A stretch of 64,000 nt of DNA from Antedon mediterranea (lineage: Eukaryota; Echinodermata; Crinoidea; Comatulida; Antedonidae). Position 1 is the stretch's first letter; every line of letters starts with the position of its first letter. A program made the position numbers and the translations under genes. The stretch lies in the NCBI RefSeq assembly GCF_964355755.1, contig NC_092675.1:5492312-5556311 (forward strand), in the 5' to 3' direction. The notes under the pieces were generated by a model. The model saw only the letters and a list, made by a program, of their open reading frames with translations. It had not been told where the DNA came from and searched no databases. Positions 13,301-21,602 of this stretch are shown in pieces.

Positions 13301-16300
13301 TACTTTTTGATGGCGAGTATGATAATAGTTTTGGTTTCTTCAAGCTTGATTGATTTCAAGAGGAATTATCTTATGTCTTCTGTCTTCTTTCTACTTTACG
13401 TCCAAATTGACCACATTGGATAAAAGTCTTCATATGGCTTAAATAACATCTTTGCTCAGATTAGGAATTTGTACACTACATATTTATATCAAATACAGTA
13501 TATAAGTGCTATCCATGTTGTTTTTGATTGAGATTTAACAAACAAAAATGCATTACATTGTGTTCTGTGTTTTATAGGTATCAGATGAATCCTTTGAATC
13601 AGATGTAATGGGTTCGAAATTAGATGTTGGTGTCTCCAATTTCCGCAGTGTTGCAGGTATCCCAACATATGGCATGGCTCAGCCTACATTCAAGGTATAA
13701 AAGTCAACATTTCATTATCAACTTAACTACTAACTAACATTATTTGGAATTTAGATCTATTTTAATAGAGCATTTTATCTTTTATGAATTTGTTGGTACC
13801 ATTGCACTTATAAACATTCATTATTTGTATACTATTGTATAAACTATTTAACTCTATATACCTTTACAGGGTTTAGAACAACTCATGTCCTATTTAACAG
13901 ACAATAAGCATAGGCATCCTGTAGTGCACTTGTTTAATCTACGTTCAGATCTGGTTGTGGACTGCAATGGAGAAACCTACTCACCAAAAAGTAAAAATGA
14001 TCTTGGTACAAATATCTTTCATGCGAATATAAGTATTGAAGATGTTGAAGAAAAAGAGACACGGTTAAAGAATGAAATTTTGTCGGACAAAAGTTCGTTA
14101 GAGGTAATTAATTATTAATACCACAGAATAGTTTAAATTCAATTCATTTTAGGCGCAGATAAACTCATGGTTGTTATGAATACATTTATTATTATTATTG
14201 TTTTCTGACTAGACTAGGAGGCACCAGATCCCTGAAAAGATCAAGACTAATGTTGTGAAACCTCTAAGCGCTGAACATTATTACTGATGCTAACTGGGGT
14301 TCTTACACACTGATCTCCTATTTAGCGTTGATGGTGTATCCCCATACTCCGGTTTGGGTGCTAGCTTCGTGTTTTTGTCTTTTTGTTCTCTTCCTTTTGT
14401 TTTCCACTCTTTCTCTTTATTGTCGAGCGCATAGAGACATCGTTTATTTGCGCTATATAAATCTATCTACTACTATATTCTCCTCCTATTCTTACCAATT
14501 TCAGTGCGTTAAATGTCTATATTTCTTTTAGGTACCTGTGTTTGTTTATTCTTTTTCTATTCATTTGTTTTATAGGTACACACAGATATCAAACAACCAT
14601 CAGTTAATATGGAGTTCAAAAGTGTCATGACAATGAGAGAAATGTATGAAAGTAAAGTGTCTGATGGTGACAAATTGATATATCATCATTTTCCTATGAG
14701 CAATTATGAGAACTCGCCTACAGAGGAGGTATTTCATTTACTTTTCTGTTCACTAGTTGTCTGGAATTGAAGCCAATTTTATTATTTGAACAGTGGTCCT
14801 CCAGTACTTCAGCTATGAAAGAATAGTTTTTTAACCTAAAACTGACATATGGATCAATTTACTTGCAATGATGGCCTCTGGTTTCTAACCATGTTTTTTA
14901 TATATCTTAATGCCGCATTTTGTCCACATGTTCAAACTTTAGTCCCTCATCGGCTGCTGTGAACCTGTAGAGGGCCTAATTATGTGCTATAGACATCTTT
15001 TGCCACATTTTCTATTCTGTACGTTTGCACAGAGCTACTTATGCTTTTAAATATAGTATACATATATAATTGGTTTTAAAAAGAATTTTGACAGTATCAT
15101 GGCTGTACTGCAAGACCTGAAAGAGTTCTATACTGACGAGGATGGACCAGCATTGTTATTTAGCTGTCACAATGGCAAAACATGGACCACCGTTGGAATG
15201 ATCATAGCAGGTCTTGTATGTTGGCACAAAAGGGTAAGTTCCAACACAACACAAGAATTGTGGCTCTCACACAACTCAAACCTTTTTGAAACATTTATTT
15301 ACAGATCATTCTAGACTAAATGAATAATGCTTAACATAACTTTGTGTAAAGAGAGGAAAGTGTATAACTAAACAGTTATTGTCTTTACCAGGGTTTTCCT
15401 GTTGGAACAAAAGTTGGCCAACAAGAAAGAGTAAGCTTACCAAATGCAGAATATACTAAAGGAGAATTTGCGGTAAGATGAATACATGTCAACATAGGCC
15501 TAAGGTTGTCAAAATTCTACATATCTACCATATTTTATTCCAACTATTATTCACTTCATTGTTCCTTATTTTGACTTGCTTTTAACCCTGAAACTCATTT
15601 TTATTTTTTATTACACCTTATTTATAGAGGGTATCTACGTATGCTGACAATCAAGGGCCATGTGTATACTAACTAGTACACCGGGATAACCTCCTACTCG
15701 TCCCGAAAGATGTACTAGGTTCTTTAAAATTGCACATGAGCTATGTGTACACTGTACCTACGGTTTATAGTCCTTATTCAATAAGACTTGTTCTACCACC
15801 AGAACCATGGAGCGAGTGATGCTCGAACCCTTGCCGATGTTAACATGGCTAGGTATTACGGTTCCACTGTCTTTACTGCTTGGCCACTCACTCCCTCAGT
15901 GGTATAAAGTTAGGGTACCTAAACTTCTTAATTATACTTTTTTAACTGCCATTATCTCCAATAATTTCTGTATTCCCTTATCAATCTTGTCTTTTCTTTC
16001 CTCTCTTTATCAATCACTAAATAGTGTCATAGAAAAGTCTTTCTGTTGGGTGTACATAAAGCTGTAAGGGTATAAATATTTCTACTTTAGGCTATTTGCA
16101 TTGTACTTCTAAACCGTAAAGTCAATGAAAACTTACTAAAGTACTAAAGTATTTATCTTTAATTGATACAGATTGTAATGGAGCTGGTACGAAGGCTACC
16201 TAAAGGGTTACAGGTCAAACGTGAAGTTGACCTGATGTTGGACAAATGTTCAGAAACCATGACTCCAATGCACTACCATCTCAGAGAAATTATCTTTTCA

Positions 16301-19129
16301 ACCTGCAACAAGGTAAGCATTATATGTTAGTTATTTGTGACAGTAACAAGAGGAATTAATAATGTATTATTTTAATAATAATATTGGTTTTTAATAATAA
16401 TATTCGTTTTTTATACAGAGCTTATTGCACAATGCTTCTAAGCGCTTCACATTATTACCCCAGTCATTTTTTGGACCAAACACGATGTAAACATACTCCC
16501 ATAATGCAGCTAGTAATCAGCGCAAAGTTGTGTCTTGATGAAAGTCAAGTATCTTGCCTAAGGATACAAGCAATACGATCAGTAGTCCAACGTCACACAC
16601 ACTGCGCCACACCCCCTTACTTATTTTAGTTTATAATGGATTTAAAGATGTATTGCCTAAAAACATACTCAGAAATTGATATGAAAATCAATTAAGTTCT
16701 CAAAGTAACACAAAATATAAATGTATCAGGGGGGTTACCACCTATCTGATAGGACAGTGATTAATTTATTATTGGTAATCTATGGCCACATTGCCTAAAG
16801 ACATAACATTTTAAAAAATAAATAAAAAATTTATATATAGAAGAAATTACAAATAAACTTACTTCTAATTAAAGATAGAATCATTTGAATCATGATAATT
16901 ATACATACAAGGCATGTAGGCTGTACATTCAAGATAATACATAATAATAATAATAAAATACAGTATAATACAATTATGAACAAGTGTATGATTTTATTTT
17001 ATTTTTATTTATTTCAACAATATTTTACAAGCTGATCATTAGGGACCCTCACACAAATACATCATGAAAAGACATAAACATGTAACAATAAAAATAAAAT
17101 TAAAATATATGTAATTTATAAAGTTAAAATTAAGCACAAACATTTTAAAATCAACAAATAAATAAATTAAGTTTGCCCTCTCAGAATAAAAGATAGGAAA
17201 AGGGAATTAACTAAACAAGAAGATTATTATTAATCTCCAAAGTTGCTGTTTGGTAACTTTCTAAATTTAGGACTGCAGAAGCTGAAAAAAATATCTGACA
17301 TGAACTGTACTTGAATACTCATACTATCACAGTACATTAATGATGTTCTGTAGTTAATAACATTATTGATATAGTAATCAGCAATATTGATAGCACGATA
17401 GTAATTTATTATTTCTTTGTGTTATAGATTGTTTGCATACAATGTCTGACAATGATTGATCATTGCTGATACTATTAATAGTATCAAAAAGCAATAATAA
17501 TGTGTTTCTTTTCAATAGGTATAGTTTATATTTTGAAAAGCAACATGAGTTGTTCTTAAATAGTAACAGTTCTTATAAATGATTACAATTATTTGATTAA
17601 ACTATAAAATGTATTTGTAAGAATGATTAAACTTATTATTGTTAGACAGCAAGATTAAACAGGTTAAAGAGAGAATTTATAAATTTAGATTGAACTTGAT
17701 AAGAGTAGGAAATCAGTAGAGCGTAACAAACATCTGAGCATGCTCAAATATCTATACTGTACATAGATATTTATTTATGTTTGATAATTTCCGACTTTTT
17801 TAATTTGGAAAACAACACGATGCAACAATAATAAATTATAAATTGCTTTCTAAGGTTTGATCTTCATTTAAATTTGGTGTAATTTTGTAAAATTATCTGA
17901 TTTTATTTAGATAAAGACATGCAGTAAAGAAAACAAAAAAAGTCTTCTTATGTTGTCGTTGGCGTACTTGGAGCGATATATCTACCTGATTCTCTTCAAT
18001 TGTTATCTTCACATGGAAAGAGCTTCAGAATGGAAGAAAACTTTCACAAACTGGATGAAAGAGGTAAAAATTTAACAGGGCATGATTGCAACTTCTCTTG
18101 AAGATGTTGGCCTGTATCTGCACATAAAACAGGAATGTAGTCACGAGAAATAAAGTAGTTTGGTTTTCGCAAGAAAAGGGAACAATCTCTGTTCAAGCCA
18201 CTGGGTTGTCAAATGCCTCTGTGAAAAAGTGATCAGGTTGAAACCTTTTCCAACCGTACTGGTGGCTACAGCCCAGATAAAGATTGCATTTCTTTGGGTG
18301 GAACCATCATTTTTCATCATTCATTTGTTTTGAAGCAGTATCATATATATTTATATTTAAGTCATTAAATAACAGCACAGCTTCCAATTATGAAACATAA
18401 CCCACTGAAACTGACCCTCTCTAGACTTGAACCAAGGGAGACATATCACGCAGTACACTGCTTAATTCTGCTTAATTTTGTTTCCTTGCCCTTTATAAAA
18501 AATGATTATTGCTTGCATGATTCATGAATATTTCTTGAAGCAAATCCAAACATGGATTTAAAAAAAATAAATTTTGGATTTTGTATAAAAAGTTATAAAA
18601 TCAAGCACAAATACACTTTATCAATTTTGAAACAGAAACAGATATATATCTGGTGGTAGAAAGAGTCTTCTCGGATAAGGACTATAAACCGTAGGTCCAG
18701 TGTACACATAGCTCATGTGCACTTTAAAGAACCTAGTACATCTTTCGAGACGAGTAGGGGGTTACCCCGGTGTACTAGTCCACACAAACACAGCCACTAT
18801 GTCACACACAGCCACTGTGTAATTTGGACTGGACCCTTTTTAGAGGTGTTTACCACCTGTTGGTCCTGTTCCTTCACTAACAGAGTTAGTGAAAAGTTGA
18901 ATAAATAAATTAATAAACATTAATTGTTTATATTCTAACTGTAGTAATTTTATTTCAGACTGGCTATCAAGTAGGTGCCTACAAAACCTTGAATATGTTA
19001 AACTTTCATGATGTGAAAGAATTAGAAGAAACTGATGTTTACAGTTGTCGAGAAAGATGGATGGAAAATTGCCAGAATATTGAATTTTCCACAGCTACAA
19101 AAGTCTGTCATTCAGTGCAATTTAAATGA
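1211..19129 (+). CDS. PALD1: Paladin, 3' fifteen coding exons (5' end outside window)
   Basis: Exons joined in frame: 1211-1366, 4392-4631, 5504-5649, 7023-7131, 11334-11438, 12396-12491, 12861-12995, 13578-13694, 13870-14103, 14576-14728, 15084-15233, 15392-15472, 16172-16312, 17911-18063, 18959-19129. All introns are GT-AG and nearly all junctions are phase 0. The 728 visible residues run collinear with my memory of vertebrate paladin (about 856 aa) from its residue ~140 to the C-terminus. Paladin is a cytosolic protein with two dual-specificity-phosphatase-like domains; the vertebrate protein is linked to phosphoinositide metabolism and receptor signalling. Visible domain 1 has an intact P-loop (C152 to R158, CQTGQGR). 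Domain 2 has C525 but Trp at the arginine position (W531). LERY/NAYLH-type helices follow each domain (about 267-283 and 642-659). Family assignment is very secure. The N-terminus and promoter are not in the window. Confidence 0.96.
1457..1631 (-). mobile_element. Penelope-like terminal fragment with hammerhead-like core, copy 1
   Basis: On the minus strand: CTGATGA (1608-1614), a GGGC/GCCC stem and GAAA (1588-1591), followed by a block ending in TTTGCCTTTGGATT. Nearly identical to 3963-4157. The core resembles the hammerhead motifs found in Penelope-like element termini, but stem III and the cleavage site are not canonical. Confidence 0.6.
1638..2065 (+). repeat. 47-48-bp tandem array, 8 copies, derived from the neighbouring element
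   Basis: Eight units of the block TCTCCATTGAGATCCAGCC plus ACTGATACCCACAGCATTG, spaced 47-48 bp between about 1668 and 2040. The array is flanked on the left by the AGCTTTTCG segment and on the right by TTTTTCAGTAATTTG, the same borders as the single-unit copies at 1457-1631 and 3963-4157 but in opposite orientation. Slippage has therefore expanded one internal block of the element. Confidence 0.9.
3337..3510. repeat. Degenerate fragments of the same element
   Basis: GGCAAATTACTGAAAAAATG and related pieces occur twice (about 3360 and 3427), followed by a diverged AAATCAAAACTATAAAG segment. An older copy of the family at 1457-1631. Confidence 0.6.
3917..4010. repeat. Near-perfect palindrome at the end of the element
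   Basis: CAGCATTGTCATTTTTTTCA through GCCTTTGGATTTAA, then an AT run, then the reverse complement. The arms are about 40 bp and the centre is (AT)n. It joins two element ends head to head. Confidence 0.9.
3963..4157 (-). mobile_element. Penelope-like terminal fragment with hammerhead-like core, copy 2
   Basis: Same arrangement as copy 1, with CTGATGA at 4128-4134 and GAAA at 4108-4111 on the minus strand, ending in (TA)n at 4140-4156. Only a few differences from copy 1, so both are fairly recent. Confidence 0.6.
4392..4631 (+). CDS. PALD1: PALD1 exon (residues 53-132)
   Basis: Acceptor is a T-run plus AG; the donor is GTATGA. Eighty codons, phase 0. Contains TTEEVYAQ and YLRLPF, which match TEEVYKRP and YHRLPL of vertebrate paladin just before phosphatase domain 1. 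Confidence 0.94.
4651..4785 (+). repeat. Two partial units of the TTTCGTGCCTAGCTTACCT repeat
   Basis: ATTTCGTGCCTAGCTTACCT at 4651 and TTTTGTGCTCAGCTTACCTT at 4741, each followed by GATAAA and an AACAG/GACAG AGCC core. A weaker piece near 5189-5230. They begin directly after the PALD1 donor at 4632. Confidence 0.7.
5504..5649 (+). CDS. PALD1: PALD1 exon with intact P-loop of domain 1 (residues 133-181)
   Basis: Acceptor CATAG, donor GGTAAAT, phase 2 at the 3' end. Encodes FVVNCQTGQGRTTVAM, a C-x5-R phosphatase loop (C152, R158) followed by the hydrophobic helix MVMCCLLLSHKRG. Reading into the intron gives an immediate TAA, so the adjacent minisatellite frame is not part of the protein. Confidence 0.96.
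5711..6699. repeat. 45-bp minisatellite, 22 copies, in PALD1 intron
   Basis: Units start GAGATCACCAGAG and recur every 45 bp. Starts run 5711, 5756 and so on to 6521, then 6565, 6610 and 6655; one unit is 44 bp because of a single-base loss near 6557. Most of the first copies carry CTTCGG and later ones CTTTGG. Because 45 is divisible by three, several frames stay open on both strands, which explains long spurious reading frames here. Each unit contains TTCTGTGCAG, which resembles a 3' splice site. Confidence 0.98.
6700..7022 (+). other. PALD1 intron after the minisatellite
   Basis: Unique AT-rich sequence leading to a T-rich acceptor at 7012-7022. Nothing else seen. Confidence 0.5.
7023..7131 (+). 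CDS. PALD1: PALD1 exon (residues to 217)
   Basis: Acceptor CTTTTTTTCAG, donor GTAAGA. Its first base completes the glycine codon split with the previous exon. Encodes QFLSVCKLVELLPNG, matching the QFQVIQSFLRMVPQG segment of vertebrate paladin. Confidence 0.93.
7132..8503 (+). other. PALD1 intron, no feature recognised
   Basis: AT-rich, many short TATATT and AATTTT tracts. No exon-like frame with splice sites. Confidence 0.5.
8504..8670. mobile_element. TTAA foldback MITE, family 1
   Basis: Starts TTAAGCTCTGTCTACA and ends TGTAGACAGAGCTTTA. The arms are long inverted repeats containing ATATGCCCA and TCATATCACTAC blocks. Several copies of this ~140-190-bp family lie in the window, four with TTAA on both sides, which points to a TTAA-targeting (piggyBac- or Kolobok-type) transposase acting in trans. 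Confidence 0.9.
8941..9100. mobile_element. Foldback MITE, family 2 (AAGCTTGGTTCCCACTAG ends)
   Basis: Inverted arms with GCAACGCAAGGAC, TTGACCAATC and the matching TTACGTTGCG and GTGATTGGTCAA. Ends AAGCTTGG and CCAAGCTTAA. Two other copies at 20833-20997 and 48862-49046. Confidence 0.9.
9751..10045. mobile_element. Family-1 MITE, composite copy
   Basis: A half element (9751-9791), a ~95-bp unit shared with 93-173, then a full element (9885-10045) with TTAA on both sides. The same half/unit/full order appears in reverse at the window start, so the composite is itself a repeated unit. Confidence 0.8.
10046..11333 (+). other. PALD1 intron, no gene
   Basis: AT-rich. A LINE-like tail GTTGAATAAATAAATAAA at 11144-11164 is the only recognisable piece. 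Confidence 0.5.
11334..11438 (+). CDS. PALD1: PALD1 exon (residues 218-252)
   Basis: Acceptor TTTTTTTAG, donor GTAAGT; 35 codons. Encodes a helical segment with CGELINIREEMYD that corresponds to CAELHDLKEVVLE in vertebrates. Confidence 0.92.
12396..12491 (+). CDS. PALD1: PALD1 exon with first LERY helix (residues 253-284)
   Basis: Acceptor TTTTTCAG, donor GTTAGT; 32 codons. Encodes LKYLERYCFLIIFNAYLHDQ, the repeat-1 version of a motif that recurs in the exon at 17911-18063. Confidence 0.94.
12861..12995 (+). CDS. PALD1: PALD1 exon (residues 285-329)
   Basis: Acceptor TTTTGTAG, donor GTAAGC; 45 codons. Encodes FQSWMRQRPEFVRLL, matching FSRWLCAHPELYRLP of vertebrate paladin, then a less conserved linker. 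Confidence 0.92.
13578..13694 (+). CDS. PALD1: PALD1 exon (residues 330-368)
   Basis: Acceptor TTTTATAG, donor GTATAA; 39 codons. Encodes NFRSVAGIPTYGMAQPTFK, matching NFRRVPRMPIYGTAQPSAK, the start of the second phosphatase-like repeat. Confidence 0.95.
13870..14103 (+). CDS. PALD1: PALD1 exon (residues 369-446)
   Basis: Acceptor TTTACAG, donor GTAATT; 78 codons. Encodes LMSYLTDNK and NLRSDLVVDCNGETYS, matching ILAYLTDAK and SLREEAVLECDGHTYS of vertebrate paladin. Downstream of the conserved block is a charged linker rich in Glu and Lys. Confidence 0.94.
14325..14470 (+). repeat. Interspersed repeat fragment
   Basis: GTGTATCCCCATACTCCGGT through TCTCTTCCTTTT to GCGCTATATAAAT. A related segment is at 53162-53290. 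The GCGCTATATAA tail also occurs at the window end (about 63945-63960), as in SINE/LINE 3' ends. Confidence 0.6.
14576..14728 (+). CDS. PALD1: PALD1 exon (residues 447-497)
   Basis: Acceptor TTTTATAG, donor GTATTT; 51 codons. Encodes SVMTMREMYESK and YHHFPMSNYE, aligned with CLTMQEVFSQH and YHRIPMPDF. Confidence 0.92.
15084..15233 (+). CDS. PALD1: PALD1 exon with degenerate P-loop of domain 2 (residues 498-547)
   Basis: I place the acceptor at AAAAAG, 15079-15083, because this keeps the frame and gives NFDSIMAVL, matching DFDQLLEAL of vertebrate paladin. Using the more typical GACAG at 15090-15094 would break the frame. The donor is GTAAGT. The loop reads CHNGKTW where the family has C-x5-R, so the transition-state arginine is replaced by Trp (codon TGG, 15183-15185). 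Confidence 0.92.
15392..15472 (+). CDS. PALD1: PALD1 exon (residues 548-574)
   Basis: Acceptor TTTACCAG, donor GTAAGA; 27 codons. Encodes GFPVGT and NAEYTKGEF, matching GFPEVG and DAKFTKGEF. Confidence 0.93.
15640..15905 (-). mobile_element. tRNA-derived SINE in PALD1 intron
   Basis: Minus strand: head with GAGTGAGTGGCCAAGCAG (A-box region) and GGGTTCGAGCAT (B-box), then GGACTATAAACCGTAGG, AGCTCATGTGCA and CCCGGTGTACTAG. Related body at 18648-18915. Confidence 0.75.
16172..16312 (+). CDS. PALD1: PALD1 exon (residues 575-621)
   Basis: Acceptor GATACAG, donor GTAAGC; 47 codons. Encodes SETMTPMHYHLREII, which is identical to the vertebrate family signature at this place. Confidence 0.96.
16985..17220 (-). 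repeat. LINE/SINE-type 3' tail, antisense
   Basis: Minus strand contains GAGGGTCCCTAATGATCAGC, TTGTAAAATATTGTTGAAAT and AATAAAAATAAAATAAAAT, the look of a LINE 3' end. A similar TTTCAACAATATT stretch lies near 36600. Sits in a PALD1 intron. Confidence 0.45.
17911..18063 (+). CDS. PALD1: PALD1 exon with second LERY helix (residues 622-672)
   Basis: Acceptor TTTATTTAG, donor GTAAAA; 51 codons. Encodes LAYLERYIYLILFNCYLHME, the second copy of the helix motif, then a Trp-containing tail matching the vertebrate protein. Confidence 0.95.
18648..18915 (+). mobile_element. 5'-truncated SINE copy in PALD1 intron
   Basis: Begins within the body at CTGGTGGTAGAA, shares GGACTATAAACCGTAGG and CCCGGTGTACTAG with the copy at 15.6 kb, and ends in AGTTGAATAAATAAATTAAT. 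The tRNA-like head is missing. Confidence 0.75.
18959..19129 (+). CDS. PALD1: PALD1 terminal coding exon
   Basis: Acceptor TTTATTTCAG; 56 codons plus TGA at 19127-19129. Encodes GYQVGAYKTLNMLNF and a RERW segment, aligned with AGIYEILNELGF and RYRW near the vertebrate C-terminus. Ends SVQFK. Confidence 0.94.
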   Translation, partial: TGYQVGAYKTLNMLNFHDVKELEETDVYSCRERWMENCQNIEFSTATKVCHSVQFK

Positions 19130-19492
19130 GTTTTATGTAAATGACCTTTCTGTGTTCCAATCGTTGCGACTATGATTCCATTAAAAAATTGTCTTGAGCA
19201 AATTTTATGTACATATAATTGATGTGTTGAAAATTAGGAGATTTTATCTTTATTCTGTCTTCACAAGGTCCATATTGAATTCTCTATTTTTTTAGATCAA
19301 TATCCAATATTTTTCCATGACTACCTTTTTTTATCCATATTTTTAAGGTTTTGATAAAATGCTAAAATACTCCATACTTCAAAATGTTGTTCTGTGTGCC
19401 GTAATTTATGGTATGTATAGTCATCATTGCATTGTGAAAATTAGAGAGCTTTGGTTTCAGGACGGTAAACGAAAAACAAACAAAACAATAAA
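19130..19492 (+). terminator. PALD1 3' UTR with candidate poly(A) signals
   Basis: The first canonical AATAAA after the stop is at 19487-19492. An ATTAAA variant occurs near 19179 and another AATAAA near 19851, after a MITE insertion. Which one is used cannot be told from sequence. Confidence 0.4.
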
Positions 19493-19659
19493 TTGCCCAA
19501 ATATGGTCCTATTGATGAACAACATGGTTTATACTGGACTTGCACGCATGCAGAATTATCATTTCCTTTTGTCTACCATCCCAAAACAAAAGCATAAATT
19601 AAATTCAACACATTCATTGCCAGAGCTGTATTCTTGTTCAGTATTGTGTGAAAATAGGA

Positions 19660-19826
19660 GGCTCTACAATATTTTATTATCAAACTTTATGTGACAAAAA
19701 AATGTGAAGTGCCCATATATGGTAGGACGTGGTCAAATATGGTAGTGATATAACATCATCATGTCCATATTTGGTTGCATCACATTTTTTTGACACATAA
19801 AGTTTGATAGTGTAGACAAGGCTTTA
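19660..19826. mobile_element. Family-1 MITE in PALD1 3' flank
   Basis: ATCAAACTTTATGTGACAAA to GATAGTGTAGACAAGGCTTT with internal TGGTAGTGATAT. The left end is degenerate; TTAA is not intact. Confidence 0.85.
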
Positions 19827-19971
19827 TATTGTTTGAAGGTTTGCATGGCGAAATAAAATGTTGATATAAAGTTTGTGTGGTGTACCACAAACTTTATATC
19901 AACCTAATGGTTCCAACTACCCTAAACACTAGGGGTGATATATATATATATATTTATATATAAATATAATA

Positions 19972-20536
19972 TATATAAACAAATCAGGCAAAGAACATTA
20001 ATTCTAAACCGCCTGGTGATATACTGAAATTTAATTAATTAATTTGAAACGATAAAGATGAGGAAATCTGTGAGAATTAGAAAAAGTCGCCCCAACCGAG
20101 ACTCGAACTCGAACCGCCTGCTTGATATGCAGTTGCCCTAACCATTAGACCACTGGGGCTTTCATGGTATTGTTCAAACTCGATTGGATAGCGACTCTTT
20201 AACATTCTCGGCGTGGTACGGCGGAACAGCACTAGTCCTCAGTTGTACACACGCGCAACAGAGATCAAATTGATACGCCCTCATCTTACAGTATTTTTAT
20301 TCACGAGGCGGGATCTCCGAAGAGATACTTTTATATATATAAACAAATCAGGCAAAGAACATTAATTCTAAACCGCCCGGTGATATACTGAAATTTAATT
20401 AATTAATTTGAAACGATAAAGTTAAGTCAAATTAAAGTTTCAAATTAATTAATTAAATTTCAGTATATCACCGGGCGGTTTAGAATTAATGTTCTTTGCC
20501 TGATTTGTTTATATTATATATAAAAATATCTCTTCG
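19972..20536. repeat. Foldback repeat cluster with tRNA-like core
   Basis: The block AAACAAATCAGGCAAAGAAC ... AATTAATTTGAAACGATAAA occurs three times: 19978-20061, 20341-20422 and, inverted, 20440-20515. The second and third, with TCCGAAGAGATA flanks, form a hairpin at 20311-20536. Confidence 0.88.
20089..20159 (-). repeat. tRNA-like sequence (71 nt), probably a repeat-borne copy
   Basis: Minus strand GCCCCAGTGGTCTAATGG folds as a cloverleaf: 7-bp acceptor stem (GCCCCAG/TTGGGGC, one G-U), 4-bp D stem, anticodon stem with a top mismatch, and 5-bp T stem around TTCGAGT. The anticodon position would read AUC, unusual for a eukaryotic tRNA. Its repeat flanks argue for a tRNA-derived element rather than a working gene. 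Confidence 0.5.
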
Positions 20537-20832
20537 GAGATTAAATATTATATATATTAAATATAATATATATTATATATTATAATTCCTGACTATTGGA
20601 ATAATATTGAAAATAAAGTTTGTTAGATGTTTTCTTTTTGCAGTATGCTATCAAAAAGCCATTACTGTTCCTAATAACAGACTGGAACAACTAGAACATT
20701 TTAGGATAGTAAAAGTGTAATTAACAAAATGTCTCTCTAGTATCTTGTTTAAAAAATCCTGCATCATTATGGTTTAACAGTGCACTGTTCACTATAGGGC
20801 ATTATTTCATTGTTATGTCATTTAGTATTCTC

Positions 20833-20997
20833 TTAAGCTAGGTTCTCACTAGAGACGCAACACAAGAATATAGACACAATGTAAGCAAGTTGACCAATGA
20901 CAAGCAACCGTTTGAATAATCCATTGCTTGTGATTGGTCAAACCACTTACGCTGCGTTACGTCTTTGTATTGTGTCTGTAGTGGGAACGAAGCATTA
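20833..20997. mobile_element. Foldback MITE, family 2
   Basis: TTAAGCTAGGTTCTCACTAG to GTAGTGGGAACGAAGCATTA, with the same TTGACCAATG / GTGATTGGTCAA inner arms as the copy near 9 kb. Confidence 0.88.
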
Positions 20998-21470
20998 TTC
21001 TCATTTGTAAATAATACTATATAGCAATTCATAAGTCAAGTGAGTGCACAACTGATGGTTGTAACACTGTTTGTAACGCTGTATCCAGTAAATATTTAGT
21101 GCAATGCTTTATGTTTGTAAATAATTTGTACAAAATAGTTAATGTTTATAAAATGAATAAATAATGTATGTGTGCTATAATTTAAAGAGAATGTTGAAAT
21201 ATATTTAAAATATTATGTATCTTCGCTGGACATTTCCTTTCTGCCTGTAATATATTTTTAATGAATGTTTATGAGTTGAATCGTAGAGATATTATATTAT
21301 CTCAATGGTTGAATGGAAATCAATGAATACAATACACATCTACTGTTTTAAAGTACATTTTTATTTGGTGTTCTGCTGCTAACATCTTGAATCAAATGTT
21401 AAAAGATGAGGCAGAGTTTTCTTTTTTAAATATAGGCAGCCCTATGATTTCTTTTAACTTGTTGGGGCAC

Positions 21471-21602
21471 TTAAGCTCTTTTTACACTATCAAACTTGTG
21501 TGATGTGTCCAAATATGGACATGATGATGTCATATCACTACCATATTTGGGCACATCACACTTTTTTTGTCAAAATAGTTTAATAGTGTAGACAGATCTT
21601 AA
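21471..21602. mobile_element. Family-1 MITE, short copy
   Basis: TTAAGCTCTTTTTACACTAT at the left end and GTAGACAGATCTTAA at the right, about 130 bp, TTAA on both sides. Confidence 0.85.

Noticed and set aside
20089-20159. Functional tRNA gene
   Set aside because: The cloverleaf is plausible but the anticodon would be AUC, the anticodon stem has a mismatch and the flanks are repetitive.
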